DNA of 64,000 bases from Mesorhizobium norvegicum (GTDB lineage Bacteria; Pseudomonadota; Alphaproteobacteria; Rhizobiales; Rhizobiaceae): assembly GCF_004919685.1 (NCBI RefSeq), contig NZ_SMYZ01000038.1:62001-126000 (forward strand). Direction: 5' to 3'. Below, piece after piece: positions 35,101-44,245 of this stretch (positions are counted from its first letter, which is position 1; each line of letters starts with the position of its first letter). The position numbers and the translations under genes are program-made. The notes beneath the pieces were generated by a model. The model was not told the origin of the DNA. It did not search any database and saw only the letters and a program-made list of their open reading frames with translations.

Positions 35101-36747
35101 ATGAGCGGCCAATCTCAAGCCCAATCCTCCGGTGTTGATTGGCGGCGCGAGGCTGTGCAGGGAAACTACGCCGAAAGGCCCCCCTCCGGTCCAGGGGGGC
35201 CGATCCGGATATGGTTATATTCAGATCGCATTTCGTACGGACCAGGCGACCCCATTCGAATCTCGGTCAACACCAACGCGCAACGCTATTCGCTCGAAAT
35301 ATACCGGGACGGCGCCCATCGTCAGCTGGTGTTTCGCCGTGATGGTATTCCAGGCACTTGGTCGGCCACAGACGTCAATTGTTCGGAGCTGGGCTGCGAC
35401 TGGCCGGTTTCGGCAATCGTATCCGATACAGAAAGCTGGCGTTCAGGCGGTTTTGTTATCAAGGCTTTCGCCACATCCGGCAGTGATGGCGTTGTCGCCG
35501 AGAGCGAGCACGTCGTCATCATCGGCCCGGATCGTCAAACGCGGACGACCGGGATCAATGACAGGCTGCTTCTGATAGCGGCGACGGCCACATGGACAGC
35601 CTATAATGATTGGGGCGGCTCCAATCATTATCAGGGACTGTCCGGGCCCAAAGGAAATGATTTCTCGCCGCGTCTGAGCATTCGGCGACCTTACGCCCGC
35701 GGTTTCGTCAGCATTCCCGATGAGGCTCCACGTGCAGTGCTGCTGGATCAGCCCGGCATTCTGGAAGAACCGGAATACCCGCATATGGAGTGGGCCTATC
35801 GCAATGGATACAGCAAAAAATATGTTTCCGCGGGATGGGCAAGTTTCGAACGAAGATTTGTGATTTGGGCCGAGAAAGAGGGCTACCAAGTCGACGTAAT
35901 ATCTCAGACCGATCTGCACAACGATCCAACCATTCTGTTCGGTTACCGATGTGTGGCGACCATCGGCCATGACGAATATTGGTCGTGGGAAATGCGTGAT
36001 GCGATAGATGCCTATGTCGAAGGCGGCGGCTGTATCGCGAGGTTCGCCGGAAATTTCATGTGGCAGATCCGGCTGGAGGACGGTGGGAGTACGCAAGTTT
36101 GCTACAAGTATACAGCTCGTGATCGAGATCCATTGATGACAACGGGGCCCAGGCATCTCGTGACCGAGTCCTGGGAGGCGGGCGAAATAGGGCGACCCGG
36201 TGCCTCGACGTTCGGCCTCAACGCTACCCAAGGCATGTATGCGAGCTGGTCCGGATGTTCACCCCGTGGGGCCAAGGGATTTCCTCTCTACCGTCCGGAT
36301 CATTGGGCATTCGCGCAAACTGGACTGTATTACGGGGACATCATTGGCGGCCAGAGCGGCGTATTCGGCTACGAGGTTGATGGGATTGGCTACGAAATCC
36401 GCGGGGGCCTGCCATTCGTTGCTCCCGGAATGGTAGCACCTGCTGGTATGGAAATACTGGCTCTAGGCCTGTCGTCGACCATGGAGGAGGGGGATTCGAT
36501 AAAGACAGGCCAGACGTTTTTAGGACGGGAAGATGCAGAGTATGTCGCCATGGTTCTAACCGGGTCGGCCGATGAGGCAAGCATCGAGAAGACGAAAAGG
36601 GGATGTGGCGCAATCGTTCACTTCGAACGCGGAAAGGGGCAAGTCTTTCATGCCGGAAGTTCCGATTGGATAATGGGGCTTGTGCGTGATGACCAGATCG
36701 TTGCGCAGATCACCAGGAATGTTCTTGACCGATTTCTGGCCCTTTAG
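35101..36747 (+). CDS. N,N-dimethylformamidase large-subunit-like protein (short form)
   Basis: A 548-residue protein with an N-terminal beta-sandwich (about 30-145, RIWLYSDRISYGPGDPIRISV) and a C-terminal domain like that of the N,N-dimethylformamidase large subunit: YNDWGGSNHYQG (~163), GHDEYW (289-294), a glycine-rich AGNFMW and FHAGSSDW near the end. The known enzyme hydrolyses an amide with a mononuclear iron site and has a small partner subunit, which I do not see here. It follows the binding-protein gene by 16 bases, so its substrate probably enters by that importer. A paralogue with an extra lectin-like domain is at 50726. Confidence 0.72.
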   Translation: MSGQSQAQSSGVDWRREAVQGNYAERPPSGPGGPIRIWLYSDRISYGPGDPIRISVNTNAQRYSLEIYRDGAHRQLVFRRDGIPGTWSATDVNCSELGCDWPVSAIVSDTESWRSGGFVIKAFATSGSDGVVAESEHVVIIGPDRQTRTTGINDRLLLIAATATWTAYNDWGGSNHYQGLSGPKGNDFSPRLSIRRPYARGFVSIPDEAPRAVLLDQPGILEEPEYPHMEWAYRNGYSKKYVSAGWASFERRFVIWAEKEGYQVDVISQTDLHNDPTILFGYRCVATIGHDEYWSWEMRDAIDAYVEGGGCIARFAGNFMWQIRLEDGGSTQVCYKYTARDRDPLMTTGPRHLVTESWEAGEIGRPGASTFGLNATQGMYASWSGCSPRGAKGFPLYRPDHWAFAQTGLYYGDIIGGQSGVFGYEVDGIGYEIRGGLPFVAPGMVAPAGMEILALGLSSTMEEGDSIKTGQTFLGREDAEYVAMVLTGSADEASIEKTKRGCGAIVHFERGKGQVFHAGSSDWIMGLVRDDQIVAQITRNVLDRFLAL

Positions 36748-36861
36748 CGGATCAGCGATTTCAAGAGCAGCCGTCGAACAGGTTCCGCGCCAAAGTTCCT
36801 TGCGACAGGGCCAGCCTCGGGAAGATTTTTTTGCGAGCGCTTGAGTATGGAACGTCGGAAA

Positions 36862-36886
36862 GGCTGGCGCGTCGCACGCGCCAGCC
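36862..36886 (-). terminator. Hairpin terminator between convergent genes
   Basis: An 11-base perfect stem (GGCTGGCGCGT / ACGCGCCAGCC) with a 3-base loop, 7 bases after the end of the leftward ureohydrolase gene. Read leftwards it is followed by only three T, so it is a moderate terminator that may serve both directions. Confidence 0.65.
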
Positions 36887-36893
36887 CAACCCC

Positions 36894-37841
36894 CTATCTG
36901 CTGATCACGCCAGGCATGACACAAAGCAGTTCAAAAAGTAGGTTTGCAGCGGTGATCGCTGTTGTTCCCGTAGTGTCGTAAGGTGGAGACACTTCAACCA
37001 GATCGGCGCCGACGATATTCAACCCTTTGCACCCCCGAATGATTTCCAGGGCCTGGATGGTTGTGAGCCCACCGATCTCCGGCGTCCCCGTGCCAGGGGC
37101 GATTCCGGGATCGAGGCTGTCGATATCGTAACTCACGTAGACAGGGCCGTCGCCCATCTGCTGTCGGACTTCGGCCATCAGCGGAGTAAGCGACTTATGC
37201 CAGCAGTCTTCCGCCGTGACGACGCGGAATCCCTGCCCACGCGGCCAGTCGAAATCTTCTGCGGCGTAACCGGACCCTCTTAGCCCTATCTGAACCACAC
37301 GCTTGCAGTCCAGAAGACCTTCCTCGACAGCGCGCCGGAACGGTGTTCCATGCGCAATGGCTTCGCCAAACTGATGCTCATTGATGTCGGCGTGTGCATC
37401 GATATGGATGAGCCCGACTGGACCGTGCTTGCGCGCCATCGCTTGCAGGATCGGATATGTGAGGGTGTGGTCTCCCCCTATTGCGAGCGGCTTGCAGTCG
37501 AACTTCAAGATGCCGTCGAAGAATTGCGAGATTATGCGCACCGACTTCTTCAAATCATAAGGGTTCGTCGGGACATCTCCAATGTCCGCGACCTGGAGGC
37601 TGTCGAACGGGGCGGCTCCAGTTCCCATATTGTAGGGGCGGATCATCACCGATTCAGCGCGAACCTGACGAGGACCAAACCGTGCACCACTCCGGTTCGA
37701 CGTGCCAATATCCATGGGTACGCCGACAAAACAGGCGTCCAGTCCCTTCGCGTCCGGCGCGTGAGGTAACCTCATCATCGTCGTAATACCTGCGAAGCGT
37801 GGCATGTCATTGCCGCCAAGCGGTTGATTGAATGTGGTCAT
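36894..37841 (-). CDS. Agmatinase-family ureohydrolase
   Basis: A 315-residue Mn-dependent enzyme that cleaves a guanidino group into urea and an amine. All metal motifs are present: H125 (GGDHT), D148, H150 and D152 (HIDAHADI), D239 and D241 (SYDIDSLDP). The family includes agmatinase, guanidinobutyrase and guanidinopropionase; with an aminotransferase and succinate-semialdehyde-type dehydrogenase nearby, guanidinobutyrate or agmatine are reasonable candidates. GGAG eight bases upstream supports the start. It is divergent from the LysR gene, a usual regulator arrangement. Confidence 0.9.
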   Translation of the reverse strand: MTTFNQPLGGNDMPRFAGITTMMRLPHAPDAKGLDACFVGVPMDIGTSNRSGARFGPRQVRAESVMIRPYNMGTGAAPFDSLQVADIGDVPTNPYDLKKSVRIISQFFDGILKFDCKPLAIGGDHTLTYPILQAMARKHGPVGLIHIDAHADINEHQFGEAIAHGTPFRRAVEEGLLDCKRVVQIGLRGSGYAAEDFDWPRGQGFRVVTAEDCWHKSLTPLMAEVRQQMGDGPVYVSYDIDSLDPGIAPGTGTPEIGGLTTIQALEIIRGCKGLNIVGADLVEVSPPYDTTGTTAITAANLLFELLCVMPGVISR

Positions 37842-38031
37842 AGTTGCTTCTCCAAATTCTCTTTTTCAGCCGGCATATGCGCGGTGGGCAAAACGAGAGC
37901 TCTCAAAATCGGGTCGCCCATCAACGGGCGATCCATGGCGAATTTCTTGCGTCAGAAAAATAGCGATTAACCTGTGTTGTATCGGGCATGCCGATGTAAC
38001 ATTTTGAATTTGCCGATGAGGAGGGAATGTT

Positions 38032-38985
38032 ATGCGACGCGTTCACGACATTGATCTCAAGTTGCTTCGTACATTTCGCGCGATCGTCGAGGCGGGCGGC
38101 CTCGTCGGGGCGCAGCTCACTTTGAACGTGTCTCAATCGACGCTTTCCACGCAACTGGCCGATCTCGAGAAAAGGCTCGGGTTTCGCGTGTGCTACCGAG
38201 GTCGATCAGGATTTGCGCTCACAAAGGCCGGGCAGCAGACCTACGACGCGTGTGGGGACCTGTTCTCAGCCGCCGACCGGTTTCAGAATACCGCTGCCTC
38301 GATCTCGGGTGAACTCAAGGGTGTATTGCGGCTAGGCATAGCGGACGCGATGATTACCAACCGGGCTTGGGACTTGTCGGCAATTCTCGGTGAGTTCAAC
38401 GACCGCGCCAAGAAGACCGTGATCGAGATCTTCATGGACTCGCCTGGCAATATGGAGCGGTTAGTCATCGAAGGGGCGCGAGACGTTACGATCGCCGGCG
38501 CATTTACCCGAAAAACCGTCGGCGTCGTCTATATCCCTCTCTTCAATGAGCAGCACGCGATCTTCTGCGCAAACGATCATCCACTGGCAAGCCAGGAACT
38601 CGTTGAGACCGCCGAGTTGAAACGCTATGCTTTTGTCGCGCGCCGCTATCTGCACCGATACGATCTCGAGCGAGTTGGGCACCTCAACCCCGGTGCAGTC
38701 GTAGAGGAGATAGAGTCGCAAGCGCTTCTGATACAATCAGGCCGCTTCATCGGCTATCTGCCCGTGCACTACGCTGACATCCTGCCTTCGCTTACGAGGG
38801 TGAGAACTACAGACGGCACCGACTATTATTCGCCTTTCTACCTTCTTCACAAAACCAACGCCGAAGAAAACCTTCTCGTCAGAAATTTCGTCAACAGAGT
38901 TCGAGAATTTAAAATTCGGAAATCAGCGCAGCATTCGCAGTCGATACAGCCCCTTGAAGGCGGTATCGGCCGAAAAAGGCGCTAG
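38032..38985 (+). CDS. LysR-type transcriptional regulator
   Basis: A 317-residue LysR protein: winged helix at 5-65 (IDLKLLRTFRAIVEAGGLVGAQLTLNVSQSTLSTQLADLEKRLG) and a complete effector domain. It is divergent from the ureohydrolase gene across a 190-base promoter region and precedes the importer ATPase, so it is likely the regulator of module 2. Confidence 0.9.
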   Translation: MRRVHDIDLKLLRTFRAIVEAGGLVGAQLTLNVSQSTLSTQLADLEKRLGFRVCYRGRSGFALTKAGQQTYDACGDLFSAADRFQNTAASISGELKGVLRLGIADAMITNRAWDLSAILGEFNDRAKKTVIEIFMDSPGNMERLVIEGARDVTIAGAFTRKTVGVVYIPLFNEQHAIFCANDHPLASQELVETAELKRYAFVARRYLHRYDLERVGHLNPGAVVEEIESQALLIQSGRFIGYLPVHYADILPSLTRVRTTDGTDYYSPFYLLHKTNAEENLLVRNFVNRVREFKIRKSAQHSQSIQPLEGGIGRKRR

Positions 38986-39311
38986 CGCTTATATTCGATT
39001 TTTCGATGTAAGGCGCTAAAAGATCGAATAGACGGAAACGTCTCACGACCGCTAGCTGCTCCCGTCTATGCGCCGCTGTGGCGAAGATGGGAGCTGCGAT
39101 GCGAACCGTTGTGATCAATATCCATCTCGCGCCGGCGGTCGCTGGCCTGCGCCTCCGTCGGCGAACAGCGTTTCCGTTTCCTTTGGGAGGATTTTCGACA
39201 GGCCGGTTCATCGCGCCTGTCAGCCCTCGTGTCGTGGACGTTCTGGCACTCGACGGTGCCGGCGAACTCCGCTTGCAGCGCGCAACCTGAACTACCTGAC
39301 CGAGATAGAAA
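38986..39311. other. Intergenic region, no gene recognised
   Basis: About 325 bases between the LysR gene and the importer ATPase. A 70-codon open frame at 39078 has no recognised relatives. It should contain the promoter of the ATPase-aminotransferase operon. Confidence 0.45.
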
Positions 39312-40064
39312 ATGACCTCAGGCTCACCAATGATCAGCCTTGACAGGATCCATAAATCCTATGGGTCGCTGCAGGTGCTCAAGAGCATAAGCCTCGCCGT
39401 TACTGCTGGCGAGCGGGTGGTGCTATGCGGCCCCTCGGGATCGGGAAAAAGCACTCTGATCAGGTGTATCAACGGTTTGGAAACGCGGACCAGCGGGCAG
39501 ATTCTGGTAAATGGTCACGAGTTGCACCCCAACTGTGAAAACATTGTCGATCTCAACGGCGAGGTTGGCATGGTCTTCCAGCAATTCAATCTGTTTCCAC
39601 ACCTGACTGTGCTGCAGAACCTGATGCTGGCGCCGAGAATTGTGAGGAAACTGTCTCGTGAGGAGACACGGGCTCGGGCCTTGCGCCTCTTGGAGCGTGT
39701 GAAGATCGCGGACAAGGCTGATGCGTATCCGGGACAGTTGTCAGGCGGACAGCAGCAGCGTGTCGCAATCGCGCGTGCCCTTTGTATGCAGCCGAAGGTG
39801 ATGCTGTTTGACGAGCCTACCTCCGCCCTGGACCCCGAGATGGTCAAGGAAGTCCTCGACGTCATGATCGATCTGGCTCGGGAAGGCATGACGATGATCG
39901 TCGTCACTCACGAGATGGGGTTTGCAAGGACAGTGGCTGATCGAGTGATCTTCATGGATGGCGGGGTGATCGTGGAAGAAGACGCGCCGGCGTCATTCTT
40001 TGCCAGGCCGAAGCATCCGCGTACGAAGGAATTCCTTCGGCAAGTGTACGAACACATCCACTAG
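39312..40064 (+). CDS. Polar amino acid ABC importer, ATP-binding protein
   Basis: A 250-residue GlnQ/HisP-type ATPase: Walker [10 protein letters not shown] (about 40-48), Q-loop [12 protein letters not shown], signature [15 protein letters not shown] and Walker [15 protein letters not shown]. It is the only ATPase in module 2 and so the probable partner of the permeases at 32794-34175, although it is transcribed separately about 4.2 kb from the binding-protein gene. Confidence 0.92.
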   Translation: MTSGSPMISLDRIHKSYGSLQVLKSISLAVTAGERVVLCGPSGSGKSTLIRCINGLETRTSGQILVNGHELHPNCENIVDLNGEVGMVFQQFNLFPHLTVLQNLMLAPRIVRKLSREETRARALRLLERVKIADKADAYPGQLSGGQQQRVAIARALCMQPKVMLFDEPTSALDPEMVKEVLDVMIDLAREGMTMIVVTHEMGFARTVADRVIFMDGGVIVEEDAPASFFARPKHPRTKEFLRQVYEHIH

Positions 40065-40125
40065 TCGCGCATCGCGCCCACATACCGGAAAAGCCATCAA
40101 ACGCTTACATCTAAGGAGGCTCCGC

Positions 40126-41433
40126 ATGAGCAGACTTCTGCAAACTGGACTCAATGCGGGCAAGGACCCGCTCATCAAAGTGATCGACGGGGAAGGTGTT
40201 TATTTCGTTCTCGCGGACGGTCGCCGGCTGATCGATGGAAGCAATACAGGCGGTCCGCTCGGCCACAAGCATCCCGTTATGGTGGAGGCAATGAAGAAGG
40301 CGGCTTCGAACCCGGTCATCAACGAAGGTTGGTTCTGGGCTGAACGTGAGGCCGCTGCCGAGGACCTGATCGATATCGCCTTCGGCGAAGAGAAAAGTTG
40401 GGTTGGGGCCGTCCGTTTTTTCCTCAGTGGCAGCGAGGCCAACGACCTAGCGCTGACATTCTGCCAGGCTCTAACCGGGCGCAGAGAACTGGCCACACGC
40501 GAACGCGCCTATCACGGTATGGCTGGCCTCGCTCGCCAGATGACAGTGCAGCCGCACTGGCATGGCGGCCTTGCCCTTCAAGGTGGTGGCAGCAAGCCAG
40601 TTCCATCGCAAGCTTCGGTCCGTATCCTCCCAGCTCCTGTCAATGCGAAGTATGGCGGCGTTTCCGACAATCGGCCCCTCGCCGAGCGAATGGCGGGTAC
40701 GGAAGAGATACTGTCTTCGGTCGCGGCAACGATCATAGATTACACGCAAGGCGGCATCTATTACGATTCCGGATATCAGGATTATGTTGCCAATGCCGCC
40801 CGCAAGGCAGGGTCGTTGTGGATCGCCGATGAGGTCGTGACGGGCCTAGGTCGTAGTGGTCGCTGGTTCGCGTTCCAAGGCGGCGAAACCCGTCCAGACA
40901 TCGTGACGCTCGGGAAGTGCCTGGCTGGTGGATCCGCCCCAGCCGGAGCCGTCGTGATGTCGAAGGACGTTGTAGACCAGATGAAGGACAAGAGCTGGCA
41001 GACCTATAGCACCTTCCGCGCGCACCCAAGCGCGGTCTCGGCCATAAGGGCTTACCTTTCCGTGATGGCGGATGGACAAATCATCCGCCGCGTCAAAGAG
41101 CTTGAGACGCGGATGCAGCAACGGCTCGTCGAGATCGCTCGCAAGCATCCGAGCGTTGCCCGCGTCGACGGCTTTGGTCTGCATTGGACCATCGAGTTGC
41201 ACGGTCCCGACTGGCGCCACTGGTATGCAGACACGATCGAGGCGCCGATTGCATCGCGTGTTGCTGCTCAGGCCATCGAGGCCGGTGCCGTCATAGGCAC
41301 CAGCGGCGAACAGACTTCGCTCTTTCTCGCGCCTTCGTTCATCATTTCCGACGACGAACTGGATACGCTCATCTCTGCTCTCGATCATGGCCTAGAACTC
41401 GCCGATGCCGAGTTCGAGCGTGGCGCCGCCTAG
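40126..41433 (+). CDS. Class III aminotransferase
   Basis: A 435-residue PLP enzyme. The fold-type I signature is IIDYTQGGIYYDSG followed by LWIADEVVTGLGRSG and the Schiff-base lysine in TLGKCLAGG. Such enzymes move an omega-amino group, for example from GABA, beta-alanine or taurine, or act as glutamate-1-semialdehyde-like mutases. AAGGAGG precedes ATG 40126; the frame open upstream overlaps the ATPase gene and is not used. It probably feeds the aldehyde dehydrogenase at 41938. Confidence 0.9.
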   Translation: MSRLLQTGLNAGKDPLIKVIDGEGVYFVLADGRRLIDGSNTGGPLGHKHPVMVEAMKKAASNPVINEGWFWAEREAAAEDLIDIAFGEEKSWVGAVRFFLSGSEANDLALTFCQALTGRRELATRERAYHGMAGLARQMTVQPHWHGGLALQGGGSKPVPSQASVRILPAPVNAKYGGVSDNRPLAERMAGTEEILSSVAATIIDYTQGGIYYDSGYQDYVANAARKAGSLWIADEVVTGLGRSGRWFAFQGGETRPDIVTLGKCLAGGSAPAGAVVMSKDVVDQMKDKSWQTYSTFRAHPSAVSAIRAYLSVMADGQIIRRVKELETRMQQRLVEIARKHPSVARVDGFGLHWTIELHGPDWRHWYADTIEAPIASRVAAQAIEAGAVIGTSGEQTSLFLAPSFIISDDELDTLISALDHGLELADAEFERGAA

Positions 41434-41446
41434 ACGAGGACAGGAT

Positions 41447-41824
41447 ATGGACACGACAAACGCAGCCACGAAAGCGGTCCGCAAGGCGGCACAGATGTAT
41501 CTGGACGCGCTGTTCTTCGGAGACGTCCAAGGGTTTCGCTCCGTCTTCCATCCTCAGGCACAGCTTTACTCTGCCACTGATGGAAAACTCATCAACCTGA
41601 CTGTCGATGCATACATGGACATGGTCGCTAGCCGCCCGTCCCCTCAAGAGAAGGGCGATCACCGCCAGGATGAAATCCTTTCAGTGTCCGTGGGCAGTCC
41701 GACGACAGCACATGTTCGGGTCAAAGACGTCTACTTGCCCAAAAGGTTTGTCGACGATCTCACCTTCGTGCAGCTCGACGGCAAGTGGCAAATCGTTTCG
41801 AAGGTCTGGCACTTCGATTTGTGA
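41447..41824 (+). CDS. NTF2-like (nuclear transport factor 2 / SnoaL type) protein
   Basis: A 125-residue protein: AAQMYLDALFFGDVQGFRSVFHPQAQLYSATDGKL at the start and DDLTFVQLDGKWQIVSKVWHFDL at the end form the cone-like NTF2 fold often named lumazine-binding. It may be an isomerase or lyase, or a partner subunit. AGGACAGGA precedes ATG 41447, 13 bases after the aminotransferase stop. The specific function is unknown. Confidence 0.7.
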   Translation: MDTTNAATKAVRKAAQMYLDALFFGDVQGFRSVFHPQAQLYSATDGKLINLTVDAYMDMVASRPSPQEKGDHRQDEILSVSVGSPTTAHVRVKDVYLPKRFVDDLTFVQLDGKWQIVSKVWHFDL

Positions 41825-41937
41825 CTTAGGATGCTTGCGGGATTTTTCAAAGACGCGTGGCTCCACAAGATACCATCGGCATCGCACGCCACGTTGTACC
41901 GGCGGTCTCGCCGTTCTCGTTGAGGAGGTAGGAAACC

Positions 41938-43413
41938 TTGGTCGCATCGGACTTGGCATCGAAGTTGAAAGATTCCACTCTGTTCATGGAAAAGGCTCTT
42001 GTCGCCGGCCAATGGACAAGAGCTCGAAGCGGAGCCACGTTCGACGTTATCGACCCAGCCACCGGGCAAAAGATTGCCGCAGTCCCGGATCTTGGGGCGG
42101 ACGAGGTTAACCTGGCGATAGCCGCCGCTTACCGGGCGCAGAAGCCCTGGGCAAAGTTCACCGCGAAAGATCGCGCATCGAGCCTGCGCACGTTCTATGA
42201 CCTGATCGTGGCAAACGCAGACGATTTGGCGATCATCCTTACCGCGGAGATGGGCAAGCCTCTGCAGGAGGCTAAAACCGAGGTGCTTTACGGGGCAGCC
42301 TACGTCGAATGGTTTGCCGAGCAAGCCAAGCGCATCGATGGCGACGTAATCCCAAGCTATCAGCTCGACAAGCGTATCTTCGTCGTGAAGAGGCCGGTCG
42401 GTGTTGTTGGCGCCATTACGCCATGGAATTTCCCGAGCGCCATGCTCGCGCGCAAGCTCGCGCCGGCGCTGGCCGTTGGCTGCTCGCTCGTCGCGAAACC
42501 TGCTGCGCAGACGCCGCTGTCGGCACTTGCACTCGGTGTGCTCGCCGAACGCGCCGGCCTGCCCCCTGGTGTGTTCAATATCGTCACCTCCACAGACGCT
42601 GCAATGGTTGGATCGACGCTGTGCGCCAGCGAACTGGTCAAGAAGATTTCTTTCACCGGTTCAACAAATGTCGGCCGGATCTTGATGCGACAGGGAGCTG
42701 ATCAGATCAAAAAGCTCAGCCTCGAGCTTGGCGGCAACGCCCCATTCATCGTGTTCGACGACGCCGATCTCGAGGCCGCGGTTGAAGGAGCGGTTGCGGC
42801 CAAGTTCCGCAACGCCGGACAGACGTGTGTCAGCGCGAACCGCATATACGTTCAATCCGGAATATACGATACGTTCGCGGAAAAATTCTCCCGGCGCGTC
42901 AGCCGCCTGAGGGTCGGCAACGGTTTTGCGGAAGGGTCCGAACTTGGTCCGCTGATTGATGCGAACGCAGTGAAGAAGGTCAACGCACATCTGGAAAACG
43001 CGCTTTCCCTAGGCGCACGCGTCACAGTAGGGGGCGAGCCCAACAGGGCATCCGACCAGTTTTTCCTGCCGACTGTCCTGGTCAACGTCACTTCTGAAAT
43101 GACAATCGCTCGGGAGGAGACTTTTGGTCCGCTTGCGCCGCTCTTCTCATTCGACACGGAAGAAGAGGTTATTGCGATGGCGAACGATACCGAGTTCGGT
43201 CTCGCAGGATATTTTTATTCGCGTGATCTCGGCCGGATATTCCGCGTCGCAGAGGAGCTGGAAACGGGAATGGTAGGCATTAACACCGGCCAGATCTCAA
43301 GCGAGATGGCGCCATTTGGCGGAATCAAACAGTCTGGCCTTGGTCGGGAGGGTTCTAAGTACGGAGCGGATGACTACTTAGATATCAAATACGTGTGCCT
43401 CAGCGTTGGATAG
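41938..43413 (+). CDS. Aldehyde dehydrogenase (succinate-semialdehyde dehydrogenase type)
   Basis: A 491-residue NAD(P)-dependent dehydrogenase of the GabD group: TPWNFPSAML, LELGGNAPFIVFD with the catalytic glutamate, GQTCVSANRIYV with the catalytic cysteine, and GGIKQSGLGREG near the end. It would oxidise a semialdehyde made by the aminotransferase. The start appears to be TTG 41938, with GAGGAGG nine bases upstream. It could also take alpha-ketoglutarate semialdehyde from module 3. Confidence 0.92.
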   Translation: MVASDLASKLKDSTLFMEKALVAGQWTRARSGATFDVIDPATGQKIAAVPDLGADEVNLAIAAAYRAQKPWAKFTAKDRASSLRTFYDLIVANADDLAIILTAEMGKPLQEAKTEVLYGAAYVEWFAEQAKRIDGDVIPSYQLDKRIFVVKRPVGVVGAITPWNFPSAMLARKLAPALAVGCSLVAKPAAQTPLSALALGVLAERAGLPPGVFNIVTSTDAAMVGSTLCASELVKKISFTGSTNVGRILMRQGADQIKKLSLELGGNAPFIVFDDADLEAAVEGAVAAKFRNAGQTCVSANRIYVQSGIYDTFAEKFSRRVSRLRVGNGFAEGSELGPLIDANAVKKVNAHLENALSLGARVTVGGEPNRASDQFFLPTVLVNVTSEMTIAREETFGPLAPLFSFDTEEEVIAMANDTEFGLAGYFYSRDLGRIFRVAEELETGMVGINTGQISSEMAPFGGIKQSGLGREGSKYGADDYLDIKYVCLSVG

Positions 43414-43637
43414 CCGCTAACCCATTGTTTTTCTAAGCTCCTACGGCCTTCGAGCCCACAATTTTCTTGGAAGACATCGGGGCCAAGCGGGACCAGTCCG
43501 CTATAGGTATCGGTAGCTGCGCCTCCGCGGTTCGAACCTGCGCCATGGCCGGCGCAGGCTTGATGAGAGGCACACCGGTCAGAGACGGAATGTAGCCGCG
43601 CAGGCACCCCAGACGATTTGGCGAACACAGCACTTGG

Positions 43638-44138
43638 CTATGCTGCAAGCGTTTCGACGTCGACATCCTCGTCAGCCGCGACCTCAGGAAACAGACGCGA
43701 AAGAGCGGCCCCTCTTGCCGGGCGATCGAGGGCGTACGATGTTCGCGTAAAGCGCATTCCCTCCAGAAGTCCATCGATGTACCCTGCGGTTGTGTCAGCC
43801 GCCATGATCAGCGCGGTATCAACGGTATGGATGTATCGGCTCGTCACTGTGCCACGCGAATGACCGAGCAGAGCCGCAACGGTAGCTTCTGTGAAACCGA
43901 GGTCGTTGGCGATGCTGGCGAAGCTATGGCGGAGCACGTGGGGCGTTATGTCCTCGAGTGTGGTCCCCTTGAGAACCTTCTTCCAATATTTAGGGAAGCC
44001 AACCAGCGGCTTACCCTCGACCGTGCCCGGAAAGACGAAGGTGTCTTGCTCATTCCTGCTTAGATCATCCGTCATGTCCAGGACCGGCAGCCCGACAGGC
44101 CTTACAGAGACCCCTTCCTTGCTGTCCTCGAAGCGAAG
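43638..44138 (-). pseudogene. Tyrosine recombinase, C-terminal fragment
   Basis: The last ~165 residues of a phage-type integrase. The frame runs upstream of the first ATG (44075) as LRFEDSKEGVSVRPVGLPVLD to a stop at 44139, and that part matches the catalytic-domain strand region of rhizobial integrases. H and R (PHVLRHSF), the second histidine (LLGHSR) and the nucleophile tyrosine (TSRYIH) are present, but the first catalytic arginine and the whole N-terminal DNA-binding part are missing. It marks an old junction between modules 2 and 3. Confidence 0.8.
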
Positions 44139-44208
44139 TCAAAATCATAGCGATCCGGCCTTTTTCGTTGCTCGAAACGCTAAACGGCATCTCGACAACG
44201 CGTTCACA

Positions 44209-44230
44209 TAATGTATACTTTAATACATTA
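44209..44230 (+). promoter_or_regulatory. Promoter and candidate GntR operator before the aminotransferase gene
   Basis: TAATGTAT-N6-ATACATTA is a perfect inverted repeat with a GTATAC core, 15 bases before the start codon. It overlaps a TATACT -10 sequence (44214-44219) with a TCGACA -35 sequence 16 bases upstream. The 15 bases CATAATGTATACTTT recur inverted at 48441-48455 in the importer promoter. The site type fits the FCD-class GntR regulator encoded at 45642. Confidence 0.65.
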
Positions 44231-44245
44231 ACTCGGGAAGCTAAC

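Noticed and set aside
36108..36113. GTATAC sequence like the GntR operator core
   Set aside because: It is inside the coding sequence of the short dimethylformamidase-like protein (codons for Lys-Tyr-Thr), with no flanking match to the 15-base block.
39078..39290. Open frame of 70 codons before the importer ATPase
   Set aside because: It has an ATG but no clear ribosome site and no family resemblance, so I left it as intergenic.
41405..41446. Longer start for the NTF2-like protein
   Set aside because: The extension overlaps the end of the aminotransferase gene, and GAGGACAGGA clearly precedes ATG 41447.
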